A stretch of DNA of 64,000 bases from an uncultured Clostridia bacterium. GTDB taxonomy: Bacteria; Bacillota; Clostridia; Christensenellales; CAG-314. A program made the position numbers and the translations under genes. The notes under the pieces were generated by a model. That model saw nothing but the letters and a program-made list of their open reading frames with translations, was not told where the DNA came from and made no database searches. The stretch covers positions 110,015 through 174,014 of the forward strand of contig CAKPYT010000040.1 in assembly GCA_934203075.1 (NCBI GenBank). The letters run 5' to 3'. This document shows, in pieces, positions 1 through 9,155 of the stretch (positions within the stretch are counted from its first letter, which is position 1; each line of letters opens with the position of its first letter).

Positions 1-92
1 CGACAGGCGTGATTCTGTTGGTATTCACGCTGCTGTTGAACGTCAGTTTTTCGGCACTGAAGCGTAAGGGAGAAAGGGAGGAAAAGCAATGA
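1..92 (+). CDS. pstC: Phosphate ABC transporter permease PstC, 3' end only
   Basis: Only the last 29 codons lie in the window; they are read from base 3 and stop at 90-92. The peptide is a hydrophobic helix followed by a positively charged tail (ALKRKGEREEKQ), as expected for the last transmembrane helix of an inner-membrane permease. The stop overlaps the pstA start (ATGA). The identification as PstC rests on this position directly before pstA, pstB and phoU in the conserved pst order, since too little sequence remains for a family match. Confidence 0.7.
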   Translation, partial: TGVILLVFTLLLNVSFSALKRKGEREEKQ

Positions 93-931
93 AACGGCAC
101 GTTCTTTCGCAAAAAAGCGGCAAGGCGGCAAAAGGTCTTTGCTTTGGAACCACGGCGCTGGCGTTGATTTCCCTGGCGGGGATACTGCTGTACGTGCTGA
201 TCGGCGGCGTAGGGAAACTTTCGTTTTCGCTGTTGTTTGGCAACGGAGAAGACGGGCCCACCATCCTTCCGGCTCTGGTCGGTACTTTGTGGCTGATCGT
301 GATTGCGCTCGGCATCGCCGTGCCGCTCGGCATCGGCAGCGCGTTGTTTTTAACGGAGTATGCCGACTGCCGCAGCAAATGGATACAGGGTGTACGCATA
401 GCAACGGAAACCCTGGCGGGCATTCCCAGTATCGTGTACGGGTTGTTCGGGTATCTGGTTTTTGTGGTGGCACTGAAGTTCGGCTATTCGCTGCTTGGCG
501 GCGGAATCACGCTTGCCATCATGGTGTTGCCGGTCATCGTGCGCTCTACCGAAGAATGTTTGCTTGCCGTTCCGCAAGGGCTGAGGGAAGCCTCCCTCGC
601 GCTCGGCGCGGGAAAGGTCCGCACGATTTTCCGTGTGGTGCTGCCCTCTTGTGCGGGCGGGATCGTAACGGCAATCATCCTTGCGGCAGGCAGGGTGCTT
701 TCCGAAAGTGCGGTACTCATTCTGACGATCGGCATGGTCACGAACAAAATGCCTGCCGGCGTTTTGTCCCCGGGGACCAGCCTCGCATTGGATATCTACT
801 ATTTTGCGGGGCACGGCTATCCGGATGAAGCCGCGGCAACGGGCGTGGTGCTGATGGTGTTCGTTTTGCTGATTAACCTGGGCGCAGGCATCATCGGTAA
901 ATGCATCAAACGGAAAACGGGTGAAAACTAG
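89..931 (+). CDS. pstA: Phosphate ABC transporter permease PstA
   Basis: This 280-residue membrane protein is the second permease of the high-affinity phosphate importer PstSCAB. About six hydrophobic segments are visible, and the cytoplasmic EAA loop that docks on the ATPase is seen near residues 167-186 (EASLALGAGKVRTIFRVVLP). The start ATG overlaps the pstC stop by four bases and has an AGGGAGGAAAAG ribosome site just upstream. The gene order pstC-pstA-pstB-phoU confirms the role. Length is normal for the family. Confidence 0.93.
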   Translation: MKRHVLSQKSGKAAKGLCFGTTALALISLAGILLYVLIGGVGKLSFSLLFGNGEDGPTILPALVGTLWLIVIALGIAVPLGIGSALFLTEYADCRSKWIQGVRIATETLAGIPSIVYGLFGYLVFVVALKFGYSLLGGGITLAIMVLPVIVRSTEECLLAVPQGLREASLALGAGKVRTIFRVVLPSCAGGIVTAIILAAGRVLSESAVLILTIGMVTNKMPAGVLSPGTSLALDIYYFAGHGYPDEAAATGVVLMVFVLLINLGAGIIGKCIKRKTGEN

Positions 932-973
932 AAGGGAGGAGCGCCGGAGCAAACAGTGAAAACGGGAGAAGAA

Positions 974-1735
974 ATGAAAGATCAAACAAAAATCAGTGTA
1001 AAGGACTGTAATCTATACTACGGAGATTTTCACGCGTTAAAAGACGTAACCCTGAAGATTCCCGCACAAAAAGTCATGGCATTCATCGGCCCTTCCGGGT
1101 GTGGGAAATCCACTTTTTTAAGGACACTGAACCGCATGAACGATTTGATCGAAGGGTGTCGTGTCACGGGAGAGTTTCTACTGGACGGGCAGGATATTTA
1201 CGCCAAAGGTGTGGACGTAAACCGCTTGCGGAAGGAGGTCGGTATGGTGTTTCAAAAACCAAACCCTTTCCCCATGAGTATTTACGATAACATTGCGTAT
1301 GCCCCGCGGACGTTCGGGATCAAGAATAAAACGCAGTTGGACGAAATCGTGGAGAAAGCCCTGCGGGATGCCGGCGTTTGGGAGGAAACGAAAGATCACC
1401 TCAAAAAAAGTGCCCTCGGGATGAGCGGAGGGCAACAGCAAAGGCTTTGCATCGCACGCGCCCTGGCGGCACAGCCGCAGGTGTTGCTGATGGACGAACC
1501 GACCAGTGCTCTGGACCCGATTTCCACGGCGAAGATTGAGGAGCTCATCGAAACCCTGAAGCAGGAACTGACGGTAGTGATTGTGACGCATAACATGCAG
1601 CAAGCCACCCGCATTGCGGACGAAACGGCATTTTTCCTGCTGGGCGAACTGGTGGAAGTCGGCGAGACGGAGCAGGTGTTCTCGCAGCCGAAGGACGCCC
1701 GCACCGAAAATTATATTACCGGGCGTTTTGGTTAA
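974..1735 (+). CDS. pstB: Phosphate ABC transporter ATP-binding protein PstB
   Basis: This is the ATPase that energises phosphate import. It shows Walker A (GPSGCGKST), the ABC signature ([15 protein letters not shown]) and Walker B ([13 protein letters not shown]), in a protein of 253 residues, the usual size. I chose ATG 974 because GGGAG lies five bases upstream; an in-frame GTG at 956 would add six residues but has poorer spacing. It sits 42 bases after pstA and 38 before phoU in one operon. Confidence 0.94.
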   Translation: MKDQTKISVKDCNLYYGDFHALKDVTLKIPAQKVMAFIGPSGCGKSTFLRTLNRMNDLIEGCRVTGEFLLDGQDIYAKGVDVNRLRKEVGMVFQKPNPFPMSIYDNIAYAPRTFGIKNKTQLDEIVEKALRDAGVWEETKDHLKKSALGMSGGQQQRLCIARALAAQPQVLLMDEPTSALDPISTAKIEELIETLKQELTVVIVTHNMQQATRIADETAFFLLGELVEVGETEQVFSQPKDARTENYITGRFG

Positions 1736-1773
1736 GGAACACTTGAAAAACAAGAAAAAAAAGGTTAAAATAT

Positions 1774-2421
1774 ATGAGTGCAAGAAGTAAATACGAACAA
1801 GAACTAAACGCAATGTTTGAAAAGCTGATCCGTATGGGACGCAATGCGGAACTTGCCATCGAGCAGTCGGTCACGGCCCTGAAAACGCGAGATAAAGCCC
1901 TGGCGCATAGCGTGATGGCAGAAGATTATCAGATCGATGCGCAGGAAAGGGAAATCGAGCAGGACTGCCTGCGGATTTTACTGTTGGAACACCCCGTCGC
2001 CGGGGACTTTCGCGAAGTGTCTTCCGCATTGAAGATGATCACGGATCTGGAACGCATCGGCGATCAGGCGGCGGACATTGCGGAACTGACGCTGCAATTC
2101 GGCGACGAAGCGTTTCTGAAAGAACCGCAGCACATCGAACAGATGGCAAAAATTGTCATCGGGATGCTGAAAGACGGCGTTCAGAGTTACATCAATCGCG
2201 ACGTTGCCGTTGCACGAGGGCTGAACACGCGGGACGACCGCGTCGATGCCTTGTTTCTTACGGTGCGGCAGGAATTGGTGCGGCTGATCCGCCAGAATCC
2301 GCAAAATGCGGAACAGGCAGTGCTGCTGCTGATGATTGCAAAGTACCTGGAACGCATCGGCGATCATGCCGTGAACGTCGGCGAATGGGCAACCTATGCC
2401 GCAACGGGGGACCGCACCTGA
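1774..2421 (+). CDS. phoU: Phosphate signalling protein PhoU
   Basis: This 215-residue helical protein carries the two repeated PhoU three-helix domains, each with the LERIGD metal-binding motif: one in the first half (MITDLERIGDQAAD) and one near the C-terminus (KYLERIGDHAVN). PhoU links the Pst transporter to the PhoR kinase and damps phosphate uptake and Pho signalling when phosphate is plentiful. It lies between pstB and the two-component genes, as expected for that bridging role. The leader before the ATG is AT-rich with only a weak ribosome site. Confidence 0.93.
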   Translation: MSARSKYEQELNAMFEKLIRMGRNAELAIEQSVTALKTRDKALAHSVMAEDYQIDAQEREIEQDCLRILLLEHPVAGDFREVSSALKMITDLERIGDQAADIAELTLQFGDEAFLKEPQHIEQMAKIVIGMLKDGVQSYINRDVAVARGLNTRDDRVDALFLTVRQELVRLIRQNPQNAEQAVLLLMIAKYLERIGDHAVNVGEWATYAATGDRT

Positions 2422-2431
2422 AGGGGGAAAG

Positions 2432-3100
2432 ATGGAAAAGAAATTGATTTATGCCGTGGACGACGAGCCGTCCATTCGGGAAGTGTACGAATACTCGCTT
2501 TCCGGGGCGGGGTTTGCAGTAAAGTGCTTTGACGGAGCCGCGGCTTTGTACGAGGCGGTCGATCAATCGCTGCCGGATTTGTTCCTGCTGGATATCATGC
2601 TGGACGGAGAGGACGGCTATGCCATTCTGGAACATCTGAAAGGGGACGTACGCACGGCAAAAATCCCCGTGATTATGGTTTCGGCCAAAACGACGGAGAT
2701 CGATAAAGTCAAAGGGTTGGATCTCGGTGCGGACGACTATCTTTCCAAGCCGTTCGGCGTGCTGGAATTGATCGCACGCGTTCGTGCCAAACTGCGCACA
2801 AGCGTTGCCGCTCCCGCAAAGGTCGGGTATCTGGACATTTCCGTCGACGACGAAAAACATCGTGTCGTCGTTGCGGGAAAGGAGCAAACGCTCACGCTGA
2901 AACAATACGAACTGCTGAAACTGTTGGTGCAGAACGCCGGGAAAGTGATGAAGCGCAACGATCTTCTGGATACGGTCTGGGGTGAAAACTACGGCGAAAC
3001 CCGCACTTTGGATATTCACATCGGGGATTTGCGAAAAGTTTTGGCAAACAGCCGTGCGGAATTGGTTACCGTGAGAGGGGTAGGATATCTGTTAAAATGA
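2432..3100 (+). CDS. phoB: PhoB/PhoP-type response regulator (OmpR family)
   Basis: This 222-residue regulator has an N-terminal receiver domain with the acidic pair DDE at residues 10-12, the phospho-acceptor Asp54 in LLDIM, and the conserved Lys in SKPFG. A C-terminal winged-helix OmpR/PhoB domain follows (LTLKQYELLKLL, RTLDIHIGDLRKVL, TVRGVGYLL). Start ATG 2432 follows an AAGGGGGAAAG site; an upstream in-frame ATG at 2396 lies inside phoU and is less likely. It overlaps phoR by four bases, so translation is coupled. Role as phosphate regulator is inferred from the pst-phoU context. Confidence 0.9.
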   Translation: MEKKLIYAVDDEPSIREVYEYSLSGAGFAVKCFDGAAALYEAVDQSLPDLFLLDIMLDGEDGYAILEHLKGDVRTAKIPVIMVSAKTTEIDKVKGLDLGADDYLSKPFGVLELIARVRAKLRTSVAAPAKVGYLDISVDDEKHRVVVAGKEQTLTLKQYELLKLLVQNAGKVMKRNDLLDTVWGENYGETRTLDIHIGDLRKVLANSRAELVTVRGVGYLLK

Positions 3101-4788
3101 AAAAGAAACTGGTTTTGTTTAACTGCATCATTCTGACGCTTGCCGTGGTGGTACTGTTCCTGTTCGGAATTTCCATCAATCGGGAATCCCACCTGGAAGA
3201 AGCGGAAAAAGAAATCAAGAACCTGGCGGAAATTTATGCCGCCAATTTTAACGAACATATTACCGAAAACGTGCCGAAAAATATACGTATTACCGTGGTG
3301 GACGATAGTTTTCACGTCGTTGCGGACAGCGAGGACCAGGGAATCGTCGGGACCGTTCACACCGACCGGGAGGAGTTGGAGTTCGCTCTGGACGGACACC
3401 CAGAAGTCGTCACGCGCTATAGCGATACGCTGCAAAAAGAAATGATGTATTATGCCGTAAAGGTCCCGTCCGGCACAAGCTACGTGTTTGTGCGGGTGGC
3501 CATTCCCGTGGAAAGCATCGAAGGGTACGTGCAAAAGAGCATCCCCACGGCGATCTATGTGCTGCTTTTGGTGATGGTCGTTTCGTTTGTGGCAAGCATT
3601 GTCGCAGCAAACAGTCTGGTGAAGCCCGTAAAGGACGTGAAACGCAGTCTGGAATCCGTCAAAAACGGAACGTTCCGTAAAATCGTGCCGTCTTCCGGAG
3701 ATGAAGAGATCGACGGAATTTTGCGCGAAATCAACGATATCGGTGAAAAATTGCAAGCAAGCCTCAAAAAGACCGAAGCGGATAAAGAAGAATTGAACTA
3801 TATTTTGGGCAACGTTTCGGACGGCATCGTCGTTTTAGACGAGCACGGCGTCGTAAGCGTTCTGAACCGCGCCGCTTCGGAGATTTTTGACCTGAAGCAG
3901 GGCGAGGGAAAATCCGTTTCGATTCTGACGTCGGACGAAACGTTCCTCGGTGCAATCGACCGCGGCACGCGGGAGGGCAAGGCGGCCTGCGAGTGGAAGC
4001 AGGGCGGCAAAACCTATCTCGTTTCCGTGCGATCCCTGGAGAAGGGGTTCGTCGTTGCAGTGTTGTCGGAAATCACGGCAGTGAAAAACGCAGAACAAAT
4101 GCGCAGCGAATTCTTCGCAAACGCTTCGCACGAATTGAAAACACCGCTGACGGCAATCAAAGGGTTTAACGATTTAATCACGTTGGAAACGTCGGAGGAA
4201 AAAACAAAGGAACTTTCTTCGAAAATAGAAAAAGAAGTATCGCGTATTCTGGCTTTGCTGAACGATATGTTGGATCTTTCCCGCCTGGAGGAACCGCAAG
4301 CCGTACATCCGGAAGAATTATCTCTTTCGGAAATCGCACAGGACGTAAAGGATCGACTTGCCCTGGCGGCCGAAAACAAGCACGTATCCGTTCGCATCGA
4401 GGGGGACGGCACGGTATGGATGGAGCGGGAACATGCAACGGAGTTGGTTAAAAATCTGGTAGAAAACGCCATTCGCTACAATAACGAAAACGGATACGTC
4501 AAAGTGCTGATTTCGCAAAACGATGCAGGCACTACGCTTTCGGTGGAGGATAACGGCATCGGAATCGAGGAAGAACATCAAAGCCGGCTGTTTGAACGGT
4601 TTTACCGCGTCAACAAATCCCGCTCGCGCGAAACGGGCGGCACGGGGCTCGGCCTCGCCATTGTAAAACACATCTGCAACCTCTACGGAACCGAGCCGGA
4701 ACTGCACTCCAAATACGGGGTCGGTACCACGGTGCGGATCACGTTCCCCGCAAGAAACGTTGCGGCAAAAAGCGAAAAGGCACGGTAA
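3097..4788 (+). CDS. phoR: PhoR-type sensor histidine kinase
   Basis: This 563-residue membrane kinase has a first transmembrane helix near residues 5-24, an extracytoplasmic sensor of about 120 residues, a second helix near 150-172, a HAMP linker, a PAS-like segment (NVSDGIVVLDEHGVV), the HisKA phosphoacceptor His345 (ASHELKTPLTA) and a HATPase domain with N box (ENAIRYN), G1 (DNGIGI) and G2 (TGGTGLGLAI). It pairs with the preceding regulator. The pst-phoU context argues that the cue is phosphate limitation relayed through PhoU. Confidence 0.9.
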   Translation: MKKKLVLFNCIILTLAVVVLFLFGISINRESHLEEAEKEIKNLAEIYAANFNEHITENVPKNIRITVVDDSFHVVADSEDQGIVGTVHTDREELEFALDGHPEVVTRYSDTLQKEMMYYAVKVPSGTSYVFVRVAIPVESIEGYVQKSIPTAIYVLLLVMVVSFVASIVAANSLVKPVKDVKRSLESVKNGTFRKIVPSSGDEEIDGILREINDIGEKLQASLKKTEADKEELNYILGNVSDGIVVLDEHGVVSVLNRAASEIFDLKQGEGKSVSILTSDETFLGAIDRGTREGKAACEWKQGGKTYLVSVRSLEKGFVVAVLSEITAVKNAEQMRSEFFANASHELKTPLTAIKGFNDLITLETSEEKTKELSSKIEKEVSRILALLNDMLDLSRLEEPQAVHPEELSLSEIAQDVKDRLALAAENKHVSVRIEGDGTVWMEREHATELVKNLVENAIRYNNENGYVKVLISQNDAGTTLSVEDNGIGIEEEHQSRLFERFYRVNKSRSRETGGTGLGLAIVKHICNLYGTEPELHSKYGVGTTVRITFPARNVAAKSEKAR

Positions 4789-5109
4789 TCCACCAAAAGA
4801 TTCCTTTCCCTTCGAAAGAGGGGAAGTGACGAAGGAAATTTCGTTTCTTCGATTTCGAGGACAGTTCGGGCGTCGAAGAGGAAAAGAAAGTGCTTTGTGC
4901 GACGGCAGAAAACGATCGCTGCCAAAAAAAGGAAAAAAGAGAATACCCGAAAAAAAGAAAAAGAGGACGGAAAAATTTCCGTCCTCTTTTGTAACTTTTG
5001 TAAGGACAAGGTCAAAGCCTGTTCGTGTGCAGGAGCGTTTCCCTTTTGTTTTTTGTAACGAAAGGGGCGTCGGCAAACGAACGGCAAGGATCCGACTTGC
5101 GGAAGGGCT
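4789..5109 (+). other. Intergenic region with terminator, no gene seen
   Basis: This 321-base purine-rich gap separates convergent genes (phoR on plus, the GGGtGRT gene on minus). It holds the hairpin at 4961-4990. Open frames through it lack ribosome sites and read as low-complexity Lys/Arg-rich peptides, so I call no gene. Confidence 0.6.
4961..4990. terminator. Bidirectional intrinsic terminator between convergent operons
   Basis: A stem of GAGGACGGAAA with TTTCCGTCCTC is followed by TTTT on the plus strand and by a longer interrupted T-tract on the minus strand. It can end both the pst-pho transcript and the GGGtGRT transcript. Confidence 0.75.
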
Positions 5110-6111
5110 CTATTTTGTTTGCGCCGTTTCCACGGCAACGGCAAGGTTCACCGTTGCGCCCACCATCGGGTTGTTGCCCATGCCGATCAGTCCCATCATT
5201 TCCACGTGAGCGGGCACGGAACTGCTTCCGGCAAATTGAGCGTCGCTGTGCATTCTGCCCATGGTATCGGTCATGCCGTAACTGGCAGGCCCCGCCGCAA
5301 CGTTATCCGGGTGGAGCGTTCTGCCGGTGCCGCCGCCGCTGGCAACCGAGAAGTAGGGCTGGCCGTGTTCGATCGCCCATTTTTTGTAAGTGCCCGCCAC
5401 CGGATGCTGAAACCGGGTCGGGTTGGTAGAATTGCCGGTGATGGAAACGTCCACCTTTTCGTGCCTCATAATGGCTACGCCTTCGTTTACGTCAAACGCC
5501 CCGTAGCAACGCACGCTTGCCCGTTCCCCTTTGCTGAAAGGCAAGGTTTTTACCACGGTCAACTCATCCGTAAAGGGGTTGTAAGCAGTTTGCACGTAGG
5601 TGAACCCGTTGATCCGGCTGATGATGTATGCCGCATCTTTGCCGAGACCGTTCAGGATGACCTGCAGCGGGGTTTTACGCACTTTGTTGGCACTTCTCGC
5701 AATGCCGATGGCGCCTTCCGCTGCGGCAAAACTTTCGTGTCCGGCCAAAAAAGCGAAGCATTTCGTTTCTTCTTTCAACAATCGGGCGGCAAGGTTTCCG
5801 TGCCCAAGGCCGACCTGACGACGATCTGCCACAGACCCGGGAATACAAAAAGCCTGCAGGCCGATGCCGATGGCTTCTGCCGCATCCGCAGCGCGTTTCG
5901 CTCCCTTTTTGAGGGCAATGGCTGCCCCTAACGTGTAGGCCCAAACGGCATTTTCAAAGGCAATCGGCTGAATGGACTTCACAATTCCGTTCACGTCGAT
6001 TCCGTTGGCGTCGCACAGTGCTTTTGCGTCTTCCAGGGAGGCAAAACCATATTCCTTCAGTGCAACGTTGATTTTGTCGATTCTTCTTTCGTAACCTTCA
6101 AACTGTGTCAT
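5110..6111 (-). CDS. GGGtGRT family protein, function unknown
   Basis: This 333-residue protein carries the name-giving motif GGGTGRT (in SVASGGGTGRTLHPDN). Its C-terminus is glycine- and methionine-rich (GLIGMGNNPMVGATVNLAVAVE). The family is conserved in anaerobic bacteria and archaea, has no established biochemical role, and usually sits beside a NifU-like scaffold protein, as here. The start at 6111 is chosen from a strong AGGAGGGAGGC site upstream; the longer frame running into the neighbouring gene is ignored. It lies 10 bases after the scaffold gene and is surely co-transcribed with it. Confidence 0.85.
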   Translation of the reverse strand: MTQFEGYERRIDKINVALKEYGFASLEDAKALCDANGIDVNGIVKSIQPIAFENAVWAYTLGAAIALKKGAKRAADAAEAIGIGLQAFCIPGSVADRRQVGLGHGNLAARLLKEETKCFAFLAGHESFAAAEGAIGIARSANKVRKTPLQVILNGLGKDAAYIISRINGFTYVQTAYNPFTDELTVVKTLPFSKGERASVRCYGAFDVNEGVAIMRHEKVDVSITGNSTNPTRFQHPVAGTYKKWAIEHGQPYFSVASGGGTGRTLHPDNVAAGPASYGMTDTMGRMHSDAQFAGSSSVPAHVEMMGLIGMGNNPMVGATVNLAVAVETAQTK

Positions 6112-6121
6112 AGCCTCCCTC

Positions 6122-6817
6122 CTATTCCGCACGCGGGTCAAGATATTTTGTCGCTTCGTCGAATCTGCCGTAGTGCGATTTTGCTTTTTCAAATGCTTCG
6201 TTCGGCGTCAGTCCCTTTTTGATAAAGTCCATCATTTTCCCGAGATGTACAAATTCGTAACCGATGACTTCGGCGTTCTCATCCAAAGCGATTTTCGTTA
6301 CGTAGCCTTCGGCCATTTCCAGGTAGCGTACGCCTTTGGCTTTGGTGGAGTACATCGTGCCGATCTGGCTGCGCAGACCTTTTCCGAGGTCTTCCAGCCC
6401 GGCACCGATCACCAACCCCCCTTCGGAAAAGGCAGATTGGGTGCGGCCGTAAACGATTTGTAAAAACAGTTCCCGCATCGCAACGTTAATGGCGTCGCAA
6501 ACCAAGTCGGTATTCAACGCCTCCAGAAGTGTTTTTCCGGGCAGAATTTCGGCAGCCATGGCGGCAGAATGCGTCATGCCGGAGCAGCCGACGGTTTCTA
6601 CCAGAGCTTCTTCGATGATTCCGTTTTTCACGTTCAGCGTCAGTTTGCAGGCCCCTTGCTGCGGCGCGCAGGCGCCTACGCCGTGCGTCAACCCACTGAT
6701 GTCCGCCAGTTGTTTGGAAGAAACCCATTTCCCTTCTTCCGGAATGGGGGACGGTCCGTGGCAGCAGCCCTGCTTCACGGGGCACATTTGTTCTATTTCT
6801 TTGGAATATTGTGGCAT
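6122..6817 (-). CDS. NifU-like iron-sulfur scaffold protein paired with GGGtGRT
   Basis: This 231-residue protein has conserved cysteines in MCPVKQGCCHG near residue 12, in GACAPQQGAC, and in VGCSGMTHSA, the last resembling the IscU/NifU scaffold core. It probably binds an Fe-S cluster or iron. No cysteine desulfurase gene (nifS or iscS) is next to it, which differs from classic Isc/Nif loci. The start at 6817 follows a GGGAGGAATTT site. Its constant partner in related genomes is the GGGtGRT gene downstream, suggesting that the two act together; the process is unknown. Confidence 0.8.
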   Translation of the reverse strand: MPQYSKEIEQMCPVKQGCCHGPSPIPEEGKWVSSKQLADISGLTHGVGACAPQQGACKLTLNVKNGIIEEALVETVGCSGMTHSAAMAAEILPGKTLLEALNTDLVCDAINVAMRELFLQIVYGRTQSAFSEGGLVIGAGLEDLGKGLRSQIGTMYSTKAKGVRYLEMAEGYVTKIALDENAEVIGYEFVHLGKMMDFIKKGLTPNEAFEKAKSHYGRFDEATKYLDPRAE

Positions 6818-6984
6818 AAATTCCTCCCGCGAGTGAGATTTTGTTTGATACCGATAGTGTAGCACATTTTGAAGCAAAAAGCCACAGAACGGCACATTTT
6901 CTTTCGGGAAACCATTCCGAAGGGGCTCCGCGGGAGAAACTGCGGATCTTTTGCCGCAGGGCGGCGCTTTTTCCGGAGTCGCCC

Positions 6985-7013
6985 TTGCGCAGTCGTCGAA
7001 AATAAGGTATACT
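6985..7013 (+). promoter_or_regulatory. Promoter giving an apparently leaderless PHP mRNA
   Basis: TTGCGC at 6985-6990 and TATACT at 7008-7013 are separated by 17 bases. The expected transcription start is about base 7020, which is the A of the PHP gene ATG, so the transcript would have no 5' leader. No Shine-Dalgarno sequence is present upstream of that ATG. Confidence 0.6.
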
Positions 7014-7019
7014 GTTTAT

Positions 7020-7850
7020 ATGATTCGTGCAGATTTTCACATTCACAGTAACCGATCGGACGGAGAGCACAGCCCCGCTCGCCTGATGCAGTTCGCAAAG
7101 CGCGGCGGCCTGACGCACGTCGCATTGACCGACCACGATACCGTTTCCGGCATCGATGCCGCACGCGAAGCGGCAGAAAAGCAACACCTCGTGTTCTTGC
7201 CCGGGGTGGAATTGTCCTCTTTTGACGGCAGAGAAGTTCACATCCTCGGGTTTTGCCGGGATTGGACGAGCGCCTCTTTAACGGTGGAGACGAATCTGGC
7301 GGCGGAGTTCCGTGCGCGTCGCAACAAATTGGTTTTTCGTGCTTTGCAGCAGCAAGGCGTCAACGTGGGATGGGAAGATTTGCGAAAACTGTACCCGCAT
7401 GCCTCCTGGTCCCGGGTGGGGCGTTCTCATATCGCCAGGCTTCTGGTAGAAAAGAAGTATGCGCAAAACAATGCGGATGCGTTTTCGCGTTATATCGGTT
7501 CTACGGGATGTGCCTACGTCACGGCGGATCGGTTTTCGGTAAAACAGGCAATCGAGGCGGTGCTGAGAAACGGCGGCATGCCCGTACTTGCACACCCGAA
7601 AAACCTGAATATGGATCCGCAGGATTTTGAGCCGTATCTGCAAAGTCTGATTTCCTTCGGTCTGAAGGGAATAGAGAGCCGCTACTTTTCGCATACTGAA
7701 AGGGAGGCGGCATACTATAGCGAACTGGCGCGGAAGTATAGCCTTGCGGAAACGGGTGGAAGCGATTACCACGGCCAATACCGCAATGCTCCGTTGGGAG
7801 AATACTTCACGCCGGAGGAAGAAACGATGCTCGCCTTGAAGATACGGTAG
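7020..7850 (+). CDS. PHP-domain phosphoesterase (YciV/TrpH-like)
   Basis: This 276-residue protein is a stand-alone PHP domain metal-dependent phosphoesterase. Metal ligands are visible in order: DFHIHSNRSDG at the start, LTDHDTVSG, LPGVELSS, LAHPKNL and GGSDYHG near the end. Related YciV/TrpH proteins hydrolyse 3',5'-bisnucleotides or short RNA ends, so nucleotide or oligonucleotide turnover is likely, but the substrate cannot be fixed. ATG 7020 is the start because homology begins there; it has no ribosome site and fits leaderless initiation. The VanW-family gene follows after eight bases. Confidence 0.85.
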   Translation: MIRADFHIHSNRSDGEHSPARLMQFAKRGGLTHVALTDHDTVSGIDAAREAAEKQHLVFLPGVELSSFDGREVHILGFCRDWTSASLTVETNLAAEFRARRNKLVFRALQQQGVNVGWEDLRKLYPHASWSRVGRSHIARLLVEKKYAQNNADAFSRYIGSTGCAYVTADRFSVKQAIEAVLRNGGMPVLAHPKNLNMDPQDFEPYLQSLISFGLKGIESRYFSHTEREAAYYSELARKYSLAETGGSDYHGQYRNAPLGEYFTPEEETMLALKIR

Positions 7851-7858
7851 GTGAGGAA

Positions 7859-9118
7859 ATGAAACGACTTTCTTTTATGTGGATGCTTGTCCTCCTGCTG
7901 GGGGCAAGCCTCTTTTCTTTCTCGGCAAAACAAGCGTCTGCAGAAGCGTTGCCGCAGTTGGATTTCGGCGTGGCGAACTATCGCATGACCGTGGAAGGGC
8001 GTATCGACAGCCCGGAAGAGTTGCAGCAAGCGCGGGAGAGGGGCTTTTTTGCAAGCAATGCCGCACGTGCCGCCCGCATCGAGGAACTGATCGCGGCCGG
8101 GGTGGAGGAGCCGCTTGCGTTCGATTACGTTTTGCCGCGCCTGTCCGAAACGATTGCCGAAATCCGGCGAGCGTTGGAGCGTCCGGTGCAAAACGCAACG
8201 CTGCGATTCCTGCCGGACGAAAGCGTGCCGTTTGCCTATACGCACGAGCAAAGCGGTAAAAAGCTGAACGAGCCTGCGCTCTATCGTGCCGTTCTGTCTG
8301 CATTGAAAAACGGCGAAACAAAAATTCGTCCGGAAGTGCTTTCGGTTTCGCCTGCCGTAACGGAAGTGGAACTGCGCAGAAAAACTTCCCTTCGGGGGAA
8401 ATTTTCTACCGATTATTCTTCCAGCGGGGCGGCGAGAAAGCACAATGTGCAATTGGCAATGCAAAAACTGAAAGGTCTGGTTGTTCTGCCGGGAGAACGT
8501 GTCAGTTTCAATTCCGTTGTGGGGGCACGCACACAGGCCAACGGCTTCCGGAATGCAAAAGTCATTCTGAACGGGGTTTATACGGACGGAATCGGCGGCG
8601 GAGTTTGTCAGGTGTCAACCACGCTGTATAACGCCTGCCTGCTGGCAAACGTCTCCGTAAATACGGTTGCTCCGCATAGTCTGCAGAGCAGTTACGTTTT
8701 GCCGGCGTTCGATGCCATGGTTTCCGAAACGACGGATCTGGCGTTTACCAATCAGACGGGAAGCCCTCTGTACCTCGTTGCGAAATGCAACGGGGCTACG
8801 GCAAGCGTTTATCTTTACGGGGAGGAAAGCCCCTACGAAATCAAACGCGTGAGCAAAGTGGTTTCCAGAGAAGCGCAGGGATACGAAGAGCGGCCGGATA
8901 CGGACGGAACTTTTGTAACCTTTGAGGACGAAACGTACGTGTTGCGTCCGCCCAGGGACTCTGTCCTCGGAAAAGCTTACTTGCAGTATCTCAAAAACGG
9001 ACGAATCGAGAAAGAAGTCTGCATTCGTACGGTGCGCTATCGGGGAGAAAAAGGCGTGCGTTTGCACGGGGTGCAAAAACGAACGGAAGGCTCGGTTCCG
9101 GAGGAATCGGCAGCATAA
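7859..9118 (+). CDS. Secreted VanW-family protein
   Basis: This 419-residue protein starts with a signal peptide (MWMLVLLLGASLFSF, cleavage near QASAEA) and has a VanW domain at about residues 170-320, shown by GERVSFNSVVG, GGGVCQVSTTLYNA and NTVAPHS. VanW proteins are cell-envelope proteins of unclear function, first named from vancomycin resistance clusters; nothing here suggests resistance. An unassigned N-terminal half may bind peptidoglycan. The GTGAGGAA ribosome site overlaps the end of the PHP gene, so the two are co-transcribed. Confidence 0.82.
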   Translation: MKRLSFMWMLVLLLGASLFSFSAKQASAEALPQLDFGVANYRMTVEGRIDSPEELQQARERGFFASNAARAARIEELIAAGVEEPLAFDYVLPRLSETIAEIRRALERPVQNATLRFLPDESVPFAYTHEQSGKKLNEPALYRAVLSALKNGETKIRPEVLSVSPAVTEVELRRKTSLRGKFSTDYSSSGAARKHNVQLAMQKLKGLVVLPGERVSFNSVVGARTQANGFRNAKVILNGVYTDGIGGGVCQVSTTLYNACLLANVSVNTVAPHSLQSSYVLPAFDAMVSETTDLAFTNQTGSPLYLVAKCNGATASVYLYGEESPYEIKRVSKVVSREAQGYEERPDTDGTFVTFEDETYVLRPPRDSVLGKAYLQYLKNGRIEKEVCIRTVRYRGEKGVRLHGVQKRTEGSVPEESAA

Positions 9119-9155
9119 ATATTTATCAAACGAATGAATAAAAACAAAACGAATT

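Noticed and set aside
7859..9118. Vancomycin resistance gene from the VanW name
   Set aside because: VanW-domain proteins are common envelope proteins, and no vanHAX-type genes are present.
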